Source of the DNA: Nepenthes gracilis | Lineage: Eukaryota; Streptophyta; Magnoliopsida; Caryophyllales; Nepenthaceae | Direction: 5' to 3' | DNA length: 64,000 nt | Assembly: GCA_033239525.1 (NCBI GenBank) | Contig: BSYO01000023.1 | Location: 13,959,304-14,023,303, forward strand | In this document: positions 35,994 through 48,799 of the stretch, one piece after another | Position numbering within the stretch: position 1 is the first letter of the stretch | Layout: every line of letters starts with the position of its first letter | Made by a program: the position numbers and the translations under genes | The notes under the pieces: generated by a model | The model's input: only the letters and a program-made list of their open reading frames with translations | Database searches by the model: none | What the model was told of the DNA's origin: nothing

Positions 35994-37355
35994 GAGAGAC
36001 CAAAATAAGAGTAGGTATAAGTCCAATTAGACTAATCCAAAGAAGATGATTACTCTAAAATATTAAATAACAGAGATGCTTTTTAGCATAGGAAGAGAGA
36101 ACTTTATTTTATCAAAGGGGCCCCAATCATTAAATCGCATTCCCTAAAATTAAAGTCTGATCAATCAAATGAAGATGATCACACAATTTAGTTGGAAACT
36201 GATTCAAAAATCATACAACATATGAATAAAGAGCCATATTCTTATGGGCAAAATCAAAATAACACATCAATCGATGAACGATGTTATTATTCAGATCAAT
36301 ATACAAGTACTATGAATAATCGTTTCACTGAATACATCGAGGATTATTTACTGCAAAGGGGTAGCAGGACAATTGGAAGGAGGTTTGTTCAGCATGGGCT
36401 GCGGCTCATAGACTGGGAAATCACAAGTGGTATTAGGCCCAAAGTCTTCATCTCCAATGGAAGGGAAGCTCCCAAATTCCTTGGGTATAGATAGCATAGA
36501 GAAAAATCTGGAGCATTCAAAGAAACCAGAATTTTACAAAGATTAAATCCCTCGTCGAATCGAGACTTGAGGAAAAAACTAAGCTTTTTAGGCCAAATGC
36601 TCCCTCGAAGCCTTTCAGTAAGCTGGAGAATCCTTCATTCTTTAGCTATATGTTCAGTAATAATGGCACATTCATTGGCTGCAATTGCTTCACATTTAAC
36701 TGAAGAAAGCGAAGTCTTCAACTTATGGGCGTTGGTTTCAAAGCCGCAGCCCAAGCCTCGAAAGCTATTGCTCGGTCTTCAACGGAACACACTCAGTATA
36801 CAAACACATCAATTTAATCCTCAGCATTCCGAGCCATGCGTATCCATTTAGCTAGTTCATCTTCTAGAATGTTAACTTCATCCTTCAAGTTTCTTGCCGT
36901 AGCATTAGCATTACTAGCTTAAAATTCTAAAGCTTTTGCTACTTCGGGGACTAATTTCTGTGTCAGTTAAACTCTCCACTTTTTTCTCTAAAAAGAGAAG
37001 CAAGTGTTTAATCTAATCAATTAGGGCAAAAGACTACAAAAAAGTTCCGTGAGTATCTTTTTGGTAAATACCATGCTTAAGCTAGAACAAAAGGAAAGAG
37101 AAATACCTCTTTGCACAAAAGACCATTGCCAATGAAAGGCCTAGAAGAAGGGCTAGCTGCATCGGAGTTTGGAAATGCAGGCGGTAGACAAAAATGAATG
37201 GTAAAGTTGCCTGAGGAAGATGACTGTGAAAAAAATGCCTCCAATAGACGCCTATAACTAACACTCCCCTCCTTAAGAGAGGTAGATTCAATATATATCT
37301 CTATATTGTGATTGGATGAAAGGATGGTTTGGTAAAAAGAACTATCAGGATAAGG
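35994..37355. other. Gypsy-2 3' region between MITE-A and Copia-2
   Basis: Contains open frames at 36192-36494 and 36567-36851 without any domain I recognise. Probably decayed Tat-like 3' sequence. No host gene evident. Confidence 0.35.
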
Positions 37356-37709
37356 TGGTTAACGATTCAATTCTAAAACTAAAGAATTGATTATGGTCCA
37401 TATTTAATATAAATTAAGGCTGCCGATAATGCCCAATTATTTCTCACCATAATTCTCCATTAACGCTCGATAATGCCTCTTCTCAGATAATTAATAGAAT
37501 TATCTGATAAATAGGGATATTTCAGTTTTTTCCCTGAGTACACTTCTCTACAAAACACCATCAACGAAGGGATTCCGTGTTTGGAAGTTTAAAACCGAGA
37601 GGAACGATACAGAAAAGAAAACTGAGCATAAAATCAATGACTGAAGGTTAATAATCCTTCCGCATTTCGGTCTTTAAAGGGCATGATTAAACCGGTATAA
37701 AACCTAACA
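37356..37709 (+). repeat. Copia-2 5' LTR (354 bp)
   Basis: Starts TGGTTAACGATTCAATT (TGTTAACG in the 3' copy) and ends AAAACCTAACA. By eye it has little similarity to the Copia-1 LTR apart from short motifs. Confidence 0.82.
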
Positions 37710-38164
37710 TTTGGAATCAGAGACATGTATACCTCTGCCTTGCATTGTTCTTTGTTTTTTCATTTTTTTTTTGAATTTTGAATTTTTTTAAAGTTTTTAA
37801 TTTTGTGATAATTCGGTGAAAATAAATGTCGAAAATCATTAAAAAATTTAATTTTTAACTTTTTCATATATTTTTCATCAATTTTGGTGTAAAAATGGAG
37901 AAATTTTTATCGGGCAAAAAATCAGTTGAAATCGGGTCAGGCTTACCTGGCTGGAGGTTGAAGATAACCTAAAACGACGTCCTTTTGCACTGCTACAGTG
38001 TTACAGTAATTAAAAAAATGAACCTGGGCTTGATCGTGCACGGCCCACGTCACATCTCTGCATTCGCTCGGTTGTGTTTTGTGACGCATTACTGCGCCGA
38101 GGCCCAAGTCGCTCAGCCCATTGCTGTAACAATATTGAAAAACCCTCAGGACGCACTGCTTGCG

Positions 38165-38237
38165 CGTGAATACTAGGATTCGAACCCAAGTCTTTGGGCA
38201 TGTGCAGAGGCCGTCTGCGCCACTGGGCTACTGCGCG
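38165..38237 (-). other. tRNA-like module (A and B boxes) in Copia-2 leader
   Basis: Minus strand: A box TAGCCCAGTGG (within 38217-38230) and B box GGTTCGAATCC (38176-38186), about 43 bases apart. Both fit the Pol III consensus. A short GCGCG acceptor-like pairing is possible between the two ends. The anticodon arm does not fold well, so this is a tRNA-derived relic and not a working tRNA gene. Confidence 0.5.
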
Positions 38238-38859
38238 CGTCTATTATTATTAAAGGGTTTTAATTCTAGTTGTACAAAAGTTGTTGTATTATTAATTTAA
38301 TAATATGTGTATATATAAGTATATATGTATACGTAAATATGTATATATATATATAGTTGTATTTATTATTATATATAAAGTTCGTTATATAATGTTTAAA
38401 AATATAGTTATATATACATATATATGTATATAATGTCTAAGAGTTAATATAATTTACTTAATTAGGGATTGGCCATAGCGTTCTTAATTAATAAAATTAT
38501 ATTTTATTATCAAATATAGTATAAGAATATTAATTATGACTAATTATTTTTAATATAATAAAATTTATCTCACAGAATATTTTATTATATTAAATTAATT
38601 AATCAGAATAAAATATCAAATTATTTTTCTTAATTTGCTCACAAGAATTAAGAATTAAATATAATTTGATAGTTTTATCATGAAATTGGATATGAATCTA
38701 CTTGAATTAAAAATTTAACTCACAGGTAATTTTTATATCAATTGATTCATGATATATACTTTACATTGATAAAATATAATTTTATATTTATTTGTTAGCC
38801 TTATTTATTATTTGTTAAGTATGTATTTTTATTTTTATACAATTAGACAATCTATTAAT

Positions 38860-39530
38860 CTTTTTGATATTAGATGTGAAATTTTTAAATTGAAAGGTGA
38901 TAATTATAAAGTATGAAATGAGAGAATTTTTCTTCATTTAGGGTGGATGGATATAGATTATGTTATAAGAAAAGACGAACCACCGGCTCTTATTGCAATC
39001 AGCACTTCGGTTGATGTAACTCTTTATGAACGAATGGAGCGATCTAATTGCCTTAATTTAATATTTATAAAGACTAAAATCTCTATTGGTATTTGTGATT
39101 CTATCGATCAGTATAATAAAGTACAAGATTTATTGAAGGCTATCGATGAACAATTTAAAATTTCAGATAAAAACTTCCTAAGTACCTTAATTATAGAGTT
39201 TTTATCTTTAAGACTTGCCAGTAATAATGGTGTGCGGAAACACATTATACAAATGAGGGATATAGCGGTTCAACTAAAAAATTTGGAGATAGATATGTTT
39301 GAATTTTTCATTGTGTACTATATTTTAAATACACTTCTACCACAATATAAACCCTTTAAAATCTCTTACAATATATATAAGGATAAATGGTCAATCAATG
39401 AACTTATGACCATGTGTGTTTAAGAGGAATGAAGGCTTATAATGAAACAAAGTGAAAGTACATTTATAGTTAAAGAAGAAAAAATTAAGATTCAAGCAAA
39501 AATAAAGGAAAAAGGTAAAATGTCTCATTA
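38860..39530 (+). pseudogene. Copia-2 gag remnant
   Basis: An open stretch at 38947-39423 contains RKDEPPALIAISTSVDV, LYERMERSNCLNLIFIKT and IDEQFKISDKNF, i.e. a copia gag (UBN2-like). It continues into a Lys-rich segment around 39440-39530 where frames break. Confidence 0.8.
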
Positions 39531-39539
39531 ACCTGATAT

Positions 39540-42500
39540 TAAGAAAGAATCCAAGTACTTCTTCAACAAAAAGAAGGAACACGTGAAGAAGGATTGCATC
39601 AAATATCAAAATTGGCTTGAAAAGAAAGGTAATCCATCATCTTTTGTATGTTATGAATTTGATATGATTAATATTTTTCATAACATATGGTGGATTGATT
39701 CTCATTTTAGAATTCATATTTTAAATTTCTTATACGGCTTGCAAAACCTAAGGAAGCCAATAGGTAGTGAACAAAGTATCTTCTCTGGAAACAAGATACG
39801 TTCACATGTGAAAGCTATTGAAATATGCAATTTAATTTTGAGTAGTAGATTTATTTTAAATTTAAAAAAGACCTTTTATATTCTAAATTTTGCTAGAAAT
39901 TTAATATCAATATCAAGACTTGTACCTTTTGGATATTTCATTATATTTTTAAACTCATCTTTCAAGTTATATTATAAGTCTGATATTATTGGGAATAGTA
40001 TATTATCTGATAGTCTTTATTACTTGAATTTATAAAATAATACTTCTTACAATACTATACATGTTCATATTGACATTAAGCGATGTGTTGTAAATAAATA
40101 TTTTTCTATATTGTTATATAGAAAATTAGGTCATATCTCTATTGGAATAATCAAAAGATTAGTAAATAATAGAGTACTTAATATTCTAAATTTTACTAAT
40201 TTTGAGACTTATATGGACAGTATAAAAGGAAAACAGATCAACAAAACTAAGAAAAATACCAAGAGGAGTTCAGACATATTAGAAATCATACATACGGATA
40301 TCTGTAATTTAAATATTGACTCATACAGCCCAAAATATTTTATTATCTTTATTGATAATTTTTCACAATATATCTATCTATACTTATTTCATAATAAGAA
40401 TAAAATTTTAGATACTTTTAAATTATTTAAAGTAAAAGTAGATAAATAATGTAAAAATAAATTAAATTTATGAGAATAGATAGAGGTAGAGAATATTACG
40501 GTAGATATACAAAAGATAGACAAATACCTAGTCCATTTGTAAAGTTTCTTTAAGAACATAGGATTGTTACCTAATACACTATGCCTGATTTTTCATACCA
40601 AAATGGTGTAACCGAAAGTAAAACTCGAACGTTATTGAATATAGTGAGGAGTATGTTTAGCAACTCCAATCTTTTAAAATCTTTGTGGGGTGAAACTCTT
40701 AAAACGACAGTGTATATATTAAACTGAATTCCAATAAAAATTATTCCAAAAATTCTTTTTGAGTTATGGAAAGGTTGAAAATCGACTTTGAGACGTATAC
40801 GCGTATAGGGTTGCTCATCTGAAGTAAGAGTTTATAATCCATATGAGAAAAAGTTAGATCCAAGAATCATTAGTGAGTATTTCATTGGATATACCGAATA
40901 ATCTAAAATATATAGATTTTACTGTCCATTTCACAACACTAGGATTGTGAAATCAAGAAATGTAAATTTTATTGAGAATGACTTAATGAGTGAAAGCAAG
41001 TGATTCAGAATATAATTTTTAATAATGATCATTTAGATTCTCAACTTTCTATTTCATATGATAGGTTAATTATTGTACATAATACTCCACAAAATTAAAT
41101 TAGTGTTGAACAATCAATCAATGTCATTCCATGAAATACTAATACTATTTTAGCTTACCATGATATTCAGGATTTACCTGAAATAGTTATATAATATACT
41201 CCTATTGAAAATGATAATACAATATTGAGAATGTCTGCTATAATGAGAAGATCAGCAATTTCTAGTGATTATATTGAATATCTATAGGAGTCTGACTACA
41301 ATATTAGAGCAAAAAATAATCTTGAAATATTTTCACAAGTTATGAGTTGTAACAAATCACAATTGTAGTATAATACTATGAAGGAAGCGATGAATTTTTT
41401 GAGTAGCAATGGAGTCTGGGATCTTATTGAATTGCCTAAAGGAGCGAAAGTCATAGGGTGTAAATGGGTCTTTAAGATAAAGAAAGACTCATTAGACAAT
41501 ATAAAAAGATATAAAGTAAGACTCATTACTAAAAAAATATAATTAAAAAGAGAGAATTGATTACATAGAGACTTTTTTTTTCTATATCTAAGAAAGATTC
41601 TCTTCGTATTATTTTGACATTAGTTACTCATTTTGATATGGATTGCAATAAATTGATATAAAAATAGTATTTTAAAATGATGATTTAGAGAAAAAAATTT
41701 ATATGAAACAACCAAAAGGATTCTTCTTTATTGATGGTGAGCAATTGGTATATAAATTTAAGAAATCTATATATTGATTAAATAAGCCTCCCGTCAATGG
41801 TATTTAAAATTTAATAATATTATCTTTTTATTTATTTTTAAAGAAAATATTTTAGATCAATGTATATACTAGAATGTTAGTATGAATAAGATTTATTTTT
41901 TTATTTTGTATGTAAACTATATTTTACTTGCAACCAATGATAAGGGTTTACTGTATGAGGTAAAATAATTTCTCTGATAAATTTAAAATGAAATATATGG
42001 GTAATATATTTTATATTATTGGTATTAAAATACATCGAGATAGATTACGATATATTTTAGAGTTGTCTTAGGAGACCTATATCAATAAAATTTTATAAAA
42101 ATTTCGGATGAAAGATTGTTCATCAAGTGTGGTACCCGTAGTGAAGGGTGATAGGTTCAATTTGAAACAATATCCAAAAAATAGTTTTGAATGAGAATAA
42201 ATGAAAAACATTCATTATACTTTCACTGTTGAAAGTTTGATATATGCTCAATTATGTACAAGACCTGATATCGCATTTACAATTGAAATATTGGGAAGAT
42301 TTCAAAGAAATCCATGTATGGATTACTGAAAAGCTACTGAGAAAGTGATGATATATCTCTAAGGTACCAAAGACTATATATTTATATATAGGCGGACTGA
42401 TAATTTAGAAGTATTGGGTTTCTCCGATTCAGACTTCGTTAGATGTGTTGATTCACGTAAATCAACTTTTGATTACATATTTATATTTGCCGGTGGAATT

Positions 42501-42840
42501 GTATACTGACGGAGTGCAAACGAGACTTTGATTACTACTTCCACTGAGTTTGTTGCTTATTTTGAGGTTATAAATTATGGTTTATGGATGAAAAATTTAT
42601 GTCTTAGTTTAGAGTGATGGATTTCATCTTAAGGATATTGAAGATATATTGTGATAATTTAGTTGCTATTTTTTTGACTAAAAATAATAAAAGTAGTAGT
42701 TAAAATAAACATATCAATATTTAATTTTTAATAATAAAGGAGCGCATTAAAAGAATAAAAATTACTATCGAGAGATATTAAGATCAATCGATGATCACTG
42801 ATCATTTGACAAAAAGCATGCCACCATTGAGGTTCAAGGA
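39540..42840 (+). pseudogene. Copia-2 pol remnant (PR-IN-RT-RNase H)
   Basis: The knuckle-like [15 protein letters not shown] and the protease area WWIDSHFRIHI (active-site DSGA lost) lie in 39583-40035. GAG-pre-integrase and integrase (LYRKLGHISIGIIKR, LEIIHTDICNLNID) are in 40111-40449. Decayed RT lies at about 41390-42000 (LYVNYILLATND where Copia-1 has YVDD), then RNase H to about 42700. Numerous stops. Confidence 0.8.
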
Positions 42841-43189
42841 TCTTATAATTAAAAAGGAATTAAGTTTCATTTTGTAAATTTTATTTCATCGATAATGATA
42901 TTTAATAAAATTTTTATTTATTTGTGATATTTTTTAAAATTTTATGTATACATTTGTTGATTATTTTGAGAATATCATCAATTATTGGATAAAGAATAAA
43001 TATAAGTTTTATTCATAAAGTAACGTTACCGTATACGGATGTCTTGATAAATATAATATATTATAACATATGGATGATATTACTAATTATTAGAGGATTT
43101 ATCATCTTGATTTATATATTTATTTTTTAATATTGAGGATTGATGGGTTTGATTATCACATTAAATAGAATATGGATCAAGTAGAAGAA

Positions 43190-43542
43190 TGTTAACGATT
43201 CAATTCTAAAATTGAAGAATAAATTATGGTGCATATTTGATGCAAATTAAGACTGCTGATAACATTCCATTGTTTCTCACCATAATTTTCCATTAATGCT
43301 TGGTAACGCCTCTTCTCAGATAATTAATGAAATTATCTGATAAATAAGGGTATTTTGGTTTTATCCCTGAGCACACTTCTTTGCAAAACATCATCGACGA
43401 AGGGATTTCGTGCTTGAAAGTTCAAAATCCGGAGGAACGATACAGAGAATAAAACAAAGTATAAAATTAATGGCTGGAGGTTATTAACCTTTCCACATTT
43501 TAGTCTTTAAATGGCATGATTAAGTCGATATAAAACCTAATA
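43190..43542 (+). repeat. Copia-2 3' LTR (353 bp)
   Basis: Starts TGTTAACGATTCAATTC and ends AAAACCTAATA. Collinear with the 5' LTR, with many transitions. Confidence 0.82.
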
Positions 43543-44194
43543 TTGTTCCTCAAGAACACTCATGCCTAATATTTTTCTTAGACAAGGGAGTAGGTCTCAA
43601 AGGAGATTACGGTGAAGATGTGCTATGGGGATTTGAATGGCATCAATTATTTTCACAAATTTCTTTGCTATGAGAATGTGAAGCCTATACTTCAAATGAG
43701 CTTCATAAATCAGTATAAAACCTTCCCTAGGGAAAGAAGCACTTTCTTTGAGTGCAGGAATTATAAAAGGGATGATAATAGAAATATATACATTCTATAA
43801 AGTTCTGAATATGTCAGTATGAGACAAAGGCAAGGCATTATCAATCACCCCAACAAAAGAAGAACCTCTAGACCATCACCTGCCATAGATGAGTGAAGAA
43901 AGACACAGATGAATATTTAAAAAAGACAAGAGATCTGAAAACTGTAATGGTTTAAAAGAACTTTGCTTAAGGACTCAAAGATTTTAGTTAAATAAATTGA
44001 GTGCAAAATTTAGGAACTAAAAAGTTACATCTTTTTCAAAATTATGCATATGCAGTGGCACCCCAACAATGAAATATTTCATATCTCAAGCCAAGAGGTG
44101 CATTTTAATCGGCTTAACCGTACCCCTGAAACATGAGGAATGTGAAAGAAAACTAATTAGGTGATGTGTTAAACAATGAGAAAAAGAGTCGCCC
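43543..44194. other. Gypsy-2 3' region after Copia-2
   Basis: Contains an open frame at 43612-43800 without a recognised domain. Taken as decayed element sequence. Confidence 0.35.
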
Positions 44195-44197
44195 TAA

Positions 44198-44374
44198 TGA
44201 TACGTTTAGTTATTGGAATGGAATAATGTGGAATTAGAATAATTATTCTTAGGAATAGAATAGGATGAGAATAGAATCTTAATTGTTATTCCCATATTTG
44301 ATTGTTGAAATAAAATAATGTGAGAATTAATATTTAATTATTTGGTTTGTAGAATAGTATGAGGAATAATGTGA

Positions 44375-44415
<41 letters not shown>

Positions 44416-44553
44416 GGATGTGAAAATAATTATTCCCACATTTTATATAGGAATAAGTCTTCCTTACTCTGTTACAAACAAAATAAGGGAATCGTTATTT
44501 CCGAATGAATAAGGAGAGAATAGACTTTTTATTCTCTCTAACCGAATATAGGG
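44198..44553. mobile_element. MITE-B, Tourist-like
   Basis: Starts TGATACGTTTAGTTATTGGA and, inverted, CCCTATATTCGGTTAGAGAG. TAA flanks it at 44195-44197 and 44554-44556. Internal wording (TAGAATAGGATGAGAATAGA, AATAATGTG) matches MITE-A. Confidence 0.65.
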
Positions 44554-44556
44554 TAA

Positions 44557-46037
44557 AAGAATTGAGAATCATTAAATGAATAATTGTCTAGTTTCTCAAG
44601 CTATCATAATTATGCTGAAGTCATTCCTTCCCAATGGAGTGATTTTCCCAAATCTAATGGATCTTTTTACATATCTAGTTTGCCATAATCACTACTAGTC
44701 GATATTTATAAGATCAAATTTAGGCACATAGAATGATTAAGAAAAGTGATGAAATCTTTGGTATCCGTCCCAAATCTATTGATTTTTCTATCAAGAAATA
44801 CTATCAAAATCAAATACCCAAATTGTTGAGAATTTTACTTCTAAGTTATTAATTTTAAGAATCTTTATAATGTCATTCCAGCATATTTGGTGATTCAAGT
44901 AGGATGTCTACTGGATTCATTTATTATGCAAGCCCGAAAAGAAGGAGATCAATACGATCAAATATGAAGCATTCTAATATTTCATTTATTTACACTCTAA
45001 AATATGTGCAAGTTACATCTTAATATATAGTTATCAAGTCATGTGATCTAGGTAAAAAGAAGAAAATAATATCAGGTTAATGATTATTAGCAGTCACAGC
45101 TAGATCATCATGCACGACTTCAATGACTTCTTGGATAGGAAAGGTAAAATGGGCAAAGATGTCCATTTCACCAACTACTAAAGACATCAAAAAAAGAACC
45201 CAAGAGGTGAGTTGAGTCACAAGAAAACGGAAACTATTCACCACAATGGCTTTTCCTTATGGAGAGAGAAAGGGCAAATGACAAGAATGAAGTATGGTTA
45301 CTCAACTTTCAAAAGCCAGAAATCAAATGAACAATCAAATGTCTTCAAATCAAAGAAATCAACGACAAATTTATAGTGATAACTACATCTAGTTAGGCAA
45401 CCCTTGTGATATGGCAAAAAGTGATCGAATGCCAGCAAGGGTTGGTTTCTAGCTCATATTCTTAACCTGTCAAAAACATGCAGATAAGCAAGATGGACAC
45501 TCTTTGGGCACAAAATTTTCCTTCTAATTGTTAGGATAAGATAACACTGGTTGGCAAAACTGTGTAAAAGAAGGAAACCAAAATAATTTTCTACCTAAAA
45601 AAAATTTGAGATTGTCTTCATAATGACCCTTTAGAAGAACACTTCTTCAAACTAATCTCTCAACCTTAGGTGCCTCAACTAGGTAATTCTCCACATAGAT
45701 ACAAACCTAATAAAATTTGACAACTCCATTAACAAAATGGAGAAGTGGATAAGATTGGATGTGAACCATCCCTTTGTTTATAAATACTAAATTTAGCAGA
45801 AAATGATATATTTTAAATAAAAAATTAAAATGGCTAGCATATAGAATAAATTTATAGATTTTTTGCCATTACTATTAGTCAAAGGCAATGTAAATGAATA
45901 ACCCAATTGGAATCACAAGAAAATTTAATGGATCAACTTTACTAAAAAGGAATACTTTTTACATAAAAGATAACAACCAAATTCAAGTCAAACATATAGC
46001 CCTAAAGTTTAATTTTAAACTTTAAGACTAGGGGACT
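44557..46037. other. Gypsy-2 distal 3' region
   Basis: AT-rich, no clear coding. Ends in the purine-rich tract GACTAGGGGACTAA before the 3' LTR. Confidence 0.4.
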
Positions 46038-46600
46038 AATGTTAGGCCTAACTAAAGCAAGATGTAAGGCCAAGCCCAATAGGAGTAAAGCCAAACACAA
46101 TTGGCCCAATTAAAGTAAAAGCCTAATATCAACCAAATATCACACGAGCCATAAAATAAAGAGATAAAATCATTAGCAAATCAAGAGAACATATTCTTGA
46201 AAAATGTCGCCACATATTGCCTAACATATAACTCTTTTTATAAATAATTGTCTCTTAACTTCTCACAATCTAAGTAGTCAACCACAAATCTCATGCCAAG
46301 GCTACAAAATGGTCGATAACTAATTAATCACTTAAACCAAATGAGAGAATCAATTAGATCAATAACCGACTCTAAGAAGTTGACTCTAGAAGATCATTTT
46401 CAAAAACCCCTTCCAAATGACGTTGCAAATAGCAATCCTGTCGTCATGTAGGAGAAGAGAGAGAAAAGAAGAAAAATACCAAAAGAAAAAAAAAGAAGGA
46501 TCAAGATTTTGAAGCCACGTCCTCCACTTTACACATTTTTCACCATTTAAATTCTTATATTGATAATTCAAAATTATTTAGTTAAAAATATTAATTTGAA
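46038..46600 (+). repeat. Gypsy-2 3' LTR
   Basis: Starts TGTTAGGCCTAACTAAAG. Shares AATGACGTT..AAATAGCAA and the downstream CATTTAAATTCT stretch with the copy at 30378. The end is approximate. Confidence 0.6.
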
Positions 46601-47685
46601 TATTAAATGATATTCTAAAAATAAATCACGTCTCCTTTGAAATTTTTATTATTGGTTGTGAAATATAAAATTTAGATTAAAGAGTTTAAAAATTTAGACT
46701 GAATTTTTTTGAAATAAATTCAAGTTCAAGATACACATCAATAATTATATTTAAATGATACATGTTTAACACTATTCCATGATATAAAATAATAGTGGCT
46801 CTACATATCTATATTTTATTTATTTAGACTTAGCGCTTAATTTATTCATTTATTTTGTGTCCGTTAACTAGTTAAAAAATTGAACCGTTGGAATACATGC
46901 TTTTTTGGGTAAATGATAGAATACATATTATCTTGAAATATTATCGAAATATTGTTATAAATGTGAAAGTAAAATGGGTCTATAGTAGATCTTTTATAAT
47001 AAAATAAATAATAATTTTTTATTAGCTTGTTCTGGTTAAATTTCTAATGCATCTGTTATATTATCTGTTAATTTGTAACAATAAAATTTTATAGATTAAC
47101 CAAATATTATAAGTTAAAAGATATATAAAGTTTTATTCATTTATTTGTAAAAACACCTCATATCGATATTTTTCAATGAAAAATTTTATCTATTTTTCTT
47201 CAAATATATTTATATTGCGGATACTATGAGAGATTCTCTCGTAGAACATTTTACTATTAAAAATGAGATTTTTAGCATTGTATGAAATAAACCAATAAAA
47301 TTTTAATTTTGCCTAATTAGAAATAAGCAAAATCTATTTTCGTTGTATATAAATTTATATTTCCTATAAAGTTTCTCATGAATCGGTAAAGAAGAAAGAA
47401 AATTAATGACATTAACCTCAAATTAAAAAAAATTAATACTTTTTTTTTTTAAATATATGACATTTTTAATATCAAATTGAGGTTGACATACCAATCAATT
47501 TATTTTACGTGTCAAATTATAAAGGAAAAAATTCTTTTATATATTCAATTAATATAAATTTTTAATATCAAAATATAAATTTTTTATTTCATTTTCATTT
47601 TTATAATATATTAATATTATTCCTTATTTTATATGAAGCAATTTTAATTATTAAAATTACGCCTGAAATAAAGATGGGAATGGGC
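46601..47685. other. AT-rich spacer upstream of VHA-G
   Basis: No coding signal. The last 100 bases probably hold the VHA-G promoter (TTTTATATGAAG near 47626-47637 is a possible TATA). Confidence 0.4.
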
Positions 47686-47689
47686 TCTC

Positions 47690-47780
47690 GAACCGGAAAC
47701 CTGCTCCGACGAAAATTGCTGTCCACTGTCGCAGATCCTTGAAGATACGAACGAAAACTCTTCCATATCTCAGAAATCAG
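47690..47780 (+). other. Putative 5'UTR exon of VHA-G
   Basis: A GC-richer stretch ending CAGAAATCAG|GTATGC, a fair donor. The matching acceptor TGAAGTTTAG|GCTG lies at 54314/54315, 14 bp before the ATG. The transcription start is not known. Assignment is inferred from splice signals, composition and position. Confidence 0.45.
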
Positions 47781-48234
47781 GTATGCATTGCTGTTATACT
47801 GCTATGAAACTTGAAATGTAATAATTAATAATGTTAATTTCATCATCCACGTTAGGGAATTTCATTTTTTTTTTTCTTTTGCGGATTTCAATTGATAATG
47901 TTTCTTCGTATTTGATATTAAGTTTTGTTGATCTTTGTTCCTTTTTCCGTTCAGGATTTACAGACATTGGTTTGACGAAATCTGATGTAAAATGTTTCTT
48001 GGGTTGTGTTTATTTCAAATTTTCATGTTTAAAGGAGGATTTTCTGCTCGGATAAATGCAACATGGCAATGCCTGATTTGCATTTTGCCTTTCAACTTCA
48101 GAACTATCAATGGAAGTGGCGAATAGGTTTTGATTCTCTACACATTTTCATTCATCTGTTGCCTACATGTGTGATTCTAGAAAAAGACAATAAGAAATTG
48201 AACGCACACGTTGCAATTTAATGGTAGTTCACAT

Positions 48235-48515
48235 AAAAGGGTCGATGAGAGAATGCGTTGTTTAAGATGATGAGGGCATGTAAGACGTAGACCAGCATCA
48301 ATGAGAAAAAGCAGATTTCGTTGAGTGTGAATGCAGGTAATCAAGAAGAGAGAGGCATACTCAGAAATACTTGAGAATATGCGATAAAATAGGATGAAAA
48401 ATTGCTTCTATTTCAGAGATTGCCACCCCAAAACCCGACTGATTGACAGAAGATGATTCATATAACCGACCACGTATGGGACTTACGGGCTTGTTGTTGT
48501 TGTTGTACTACTATG
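48235..48515 (+). pseudogene. LINE (RTE-like) 3' fragment with (TTG)n tail
   Basis: Translation with shifts gives DERMRCLRW..GHVRRRPASM, a motif seen in the C-terminal part of plant LINE RTs. A segment resembling CCGACC..GGGACTT..GGGCTTGTTGTTGTTG follows, the tail shared by plant RTE LINEs and AU-type SINEs. It lies in the VHA-G leader intron. Confidence 0.55.
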
Positions 48516-48799
48516 AGGTGTCATGTTGCAGAGATTGTTGTCGAGTAATTATCAAAGTTATATCCGATTTATATAGAAAATTGAAACAGCTAACACTCTT
48601 GACTGAGCGACATGACAGACCAGAGTCAGAGAAAAAAGCTATTCGGGAATAAAAACAAGAAGGTTGTTTGATTAGCTTGTATTGTTTGATCAGGGAAAAG
48701 CTGAAAGAAAACATCATATGTCCCCCCATATTGGAGATCCTATGTAATATTTTGTTGTATTTTCCGTGTCTATATTAGTGGCATCCTATGACTGATAAT

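Larger units (their letters stand above)
37356..43542 (+). mobile_element. Copia-2, Ty1/copia element related to Copia-1
   Basis: LTRs lie at 37356-37709 and 43190-43542 (about 353 bp). The primer site TTGGAATCAGAG follows the 5' LTR, one substitution away from the initiator-Met type. GTAGAAGAA precedes the 3' LTR. The gag-pol content is collinear with Copia-1, but it is more AT-rich and carries many C-to-T and G-to-A type differences. No clear 5-bp duplication was found. It lies inside the Gypsy-2 3' region. Confidence 0.85.
32018..46600 (+). mobile_element. Gypsy-2: decayed Tat-like element with nested insertions
   Basis: 5' LTR at about 32018, gag (33050-33310 and 33590-33960), integrase remnant (34200-34960), polyprotein C-terminus at about 35155, then a long 3' region and a 3' LTR at about 46038-46600 preceded by GACTAGGGGACTAA. 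The gag wording (STLEPYDGNVNPMDYL) and the zinc-knuckle area match the Tat element at 14013. Protease, RT and RNase H are deleted around 34180. Inserted later: MITE-A, Copia-2 and MITE-B. Flanking duplications were not identified. Confidence 0.65.

Noticed and set aside
36192..36851. Two plus-strand open frames as a host gene
   Set aside because: No recognised domain, no splice support, and they lie within decayed Gypsy-2 sequence.
38165..38237. Functional tRNA gene
   Set aside because: A and B boxes fit, but the anticodon arm and acceptor stem do not pair properly.
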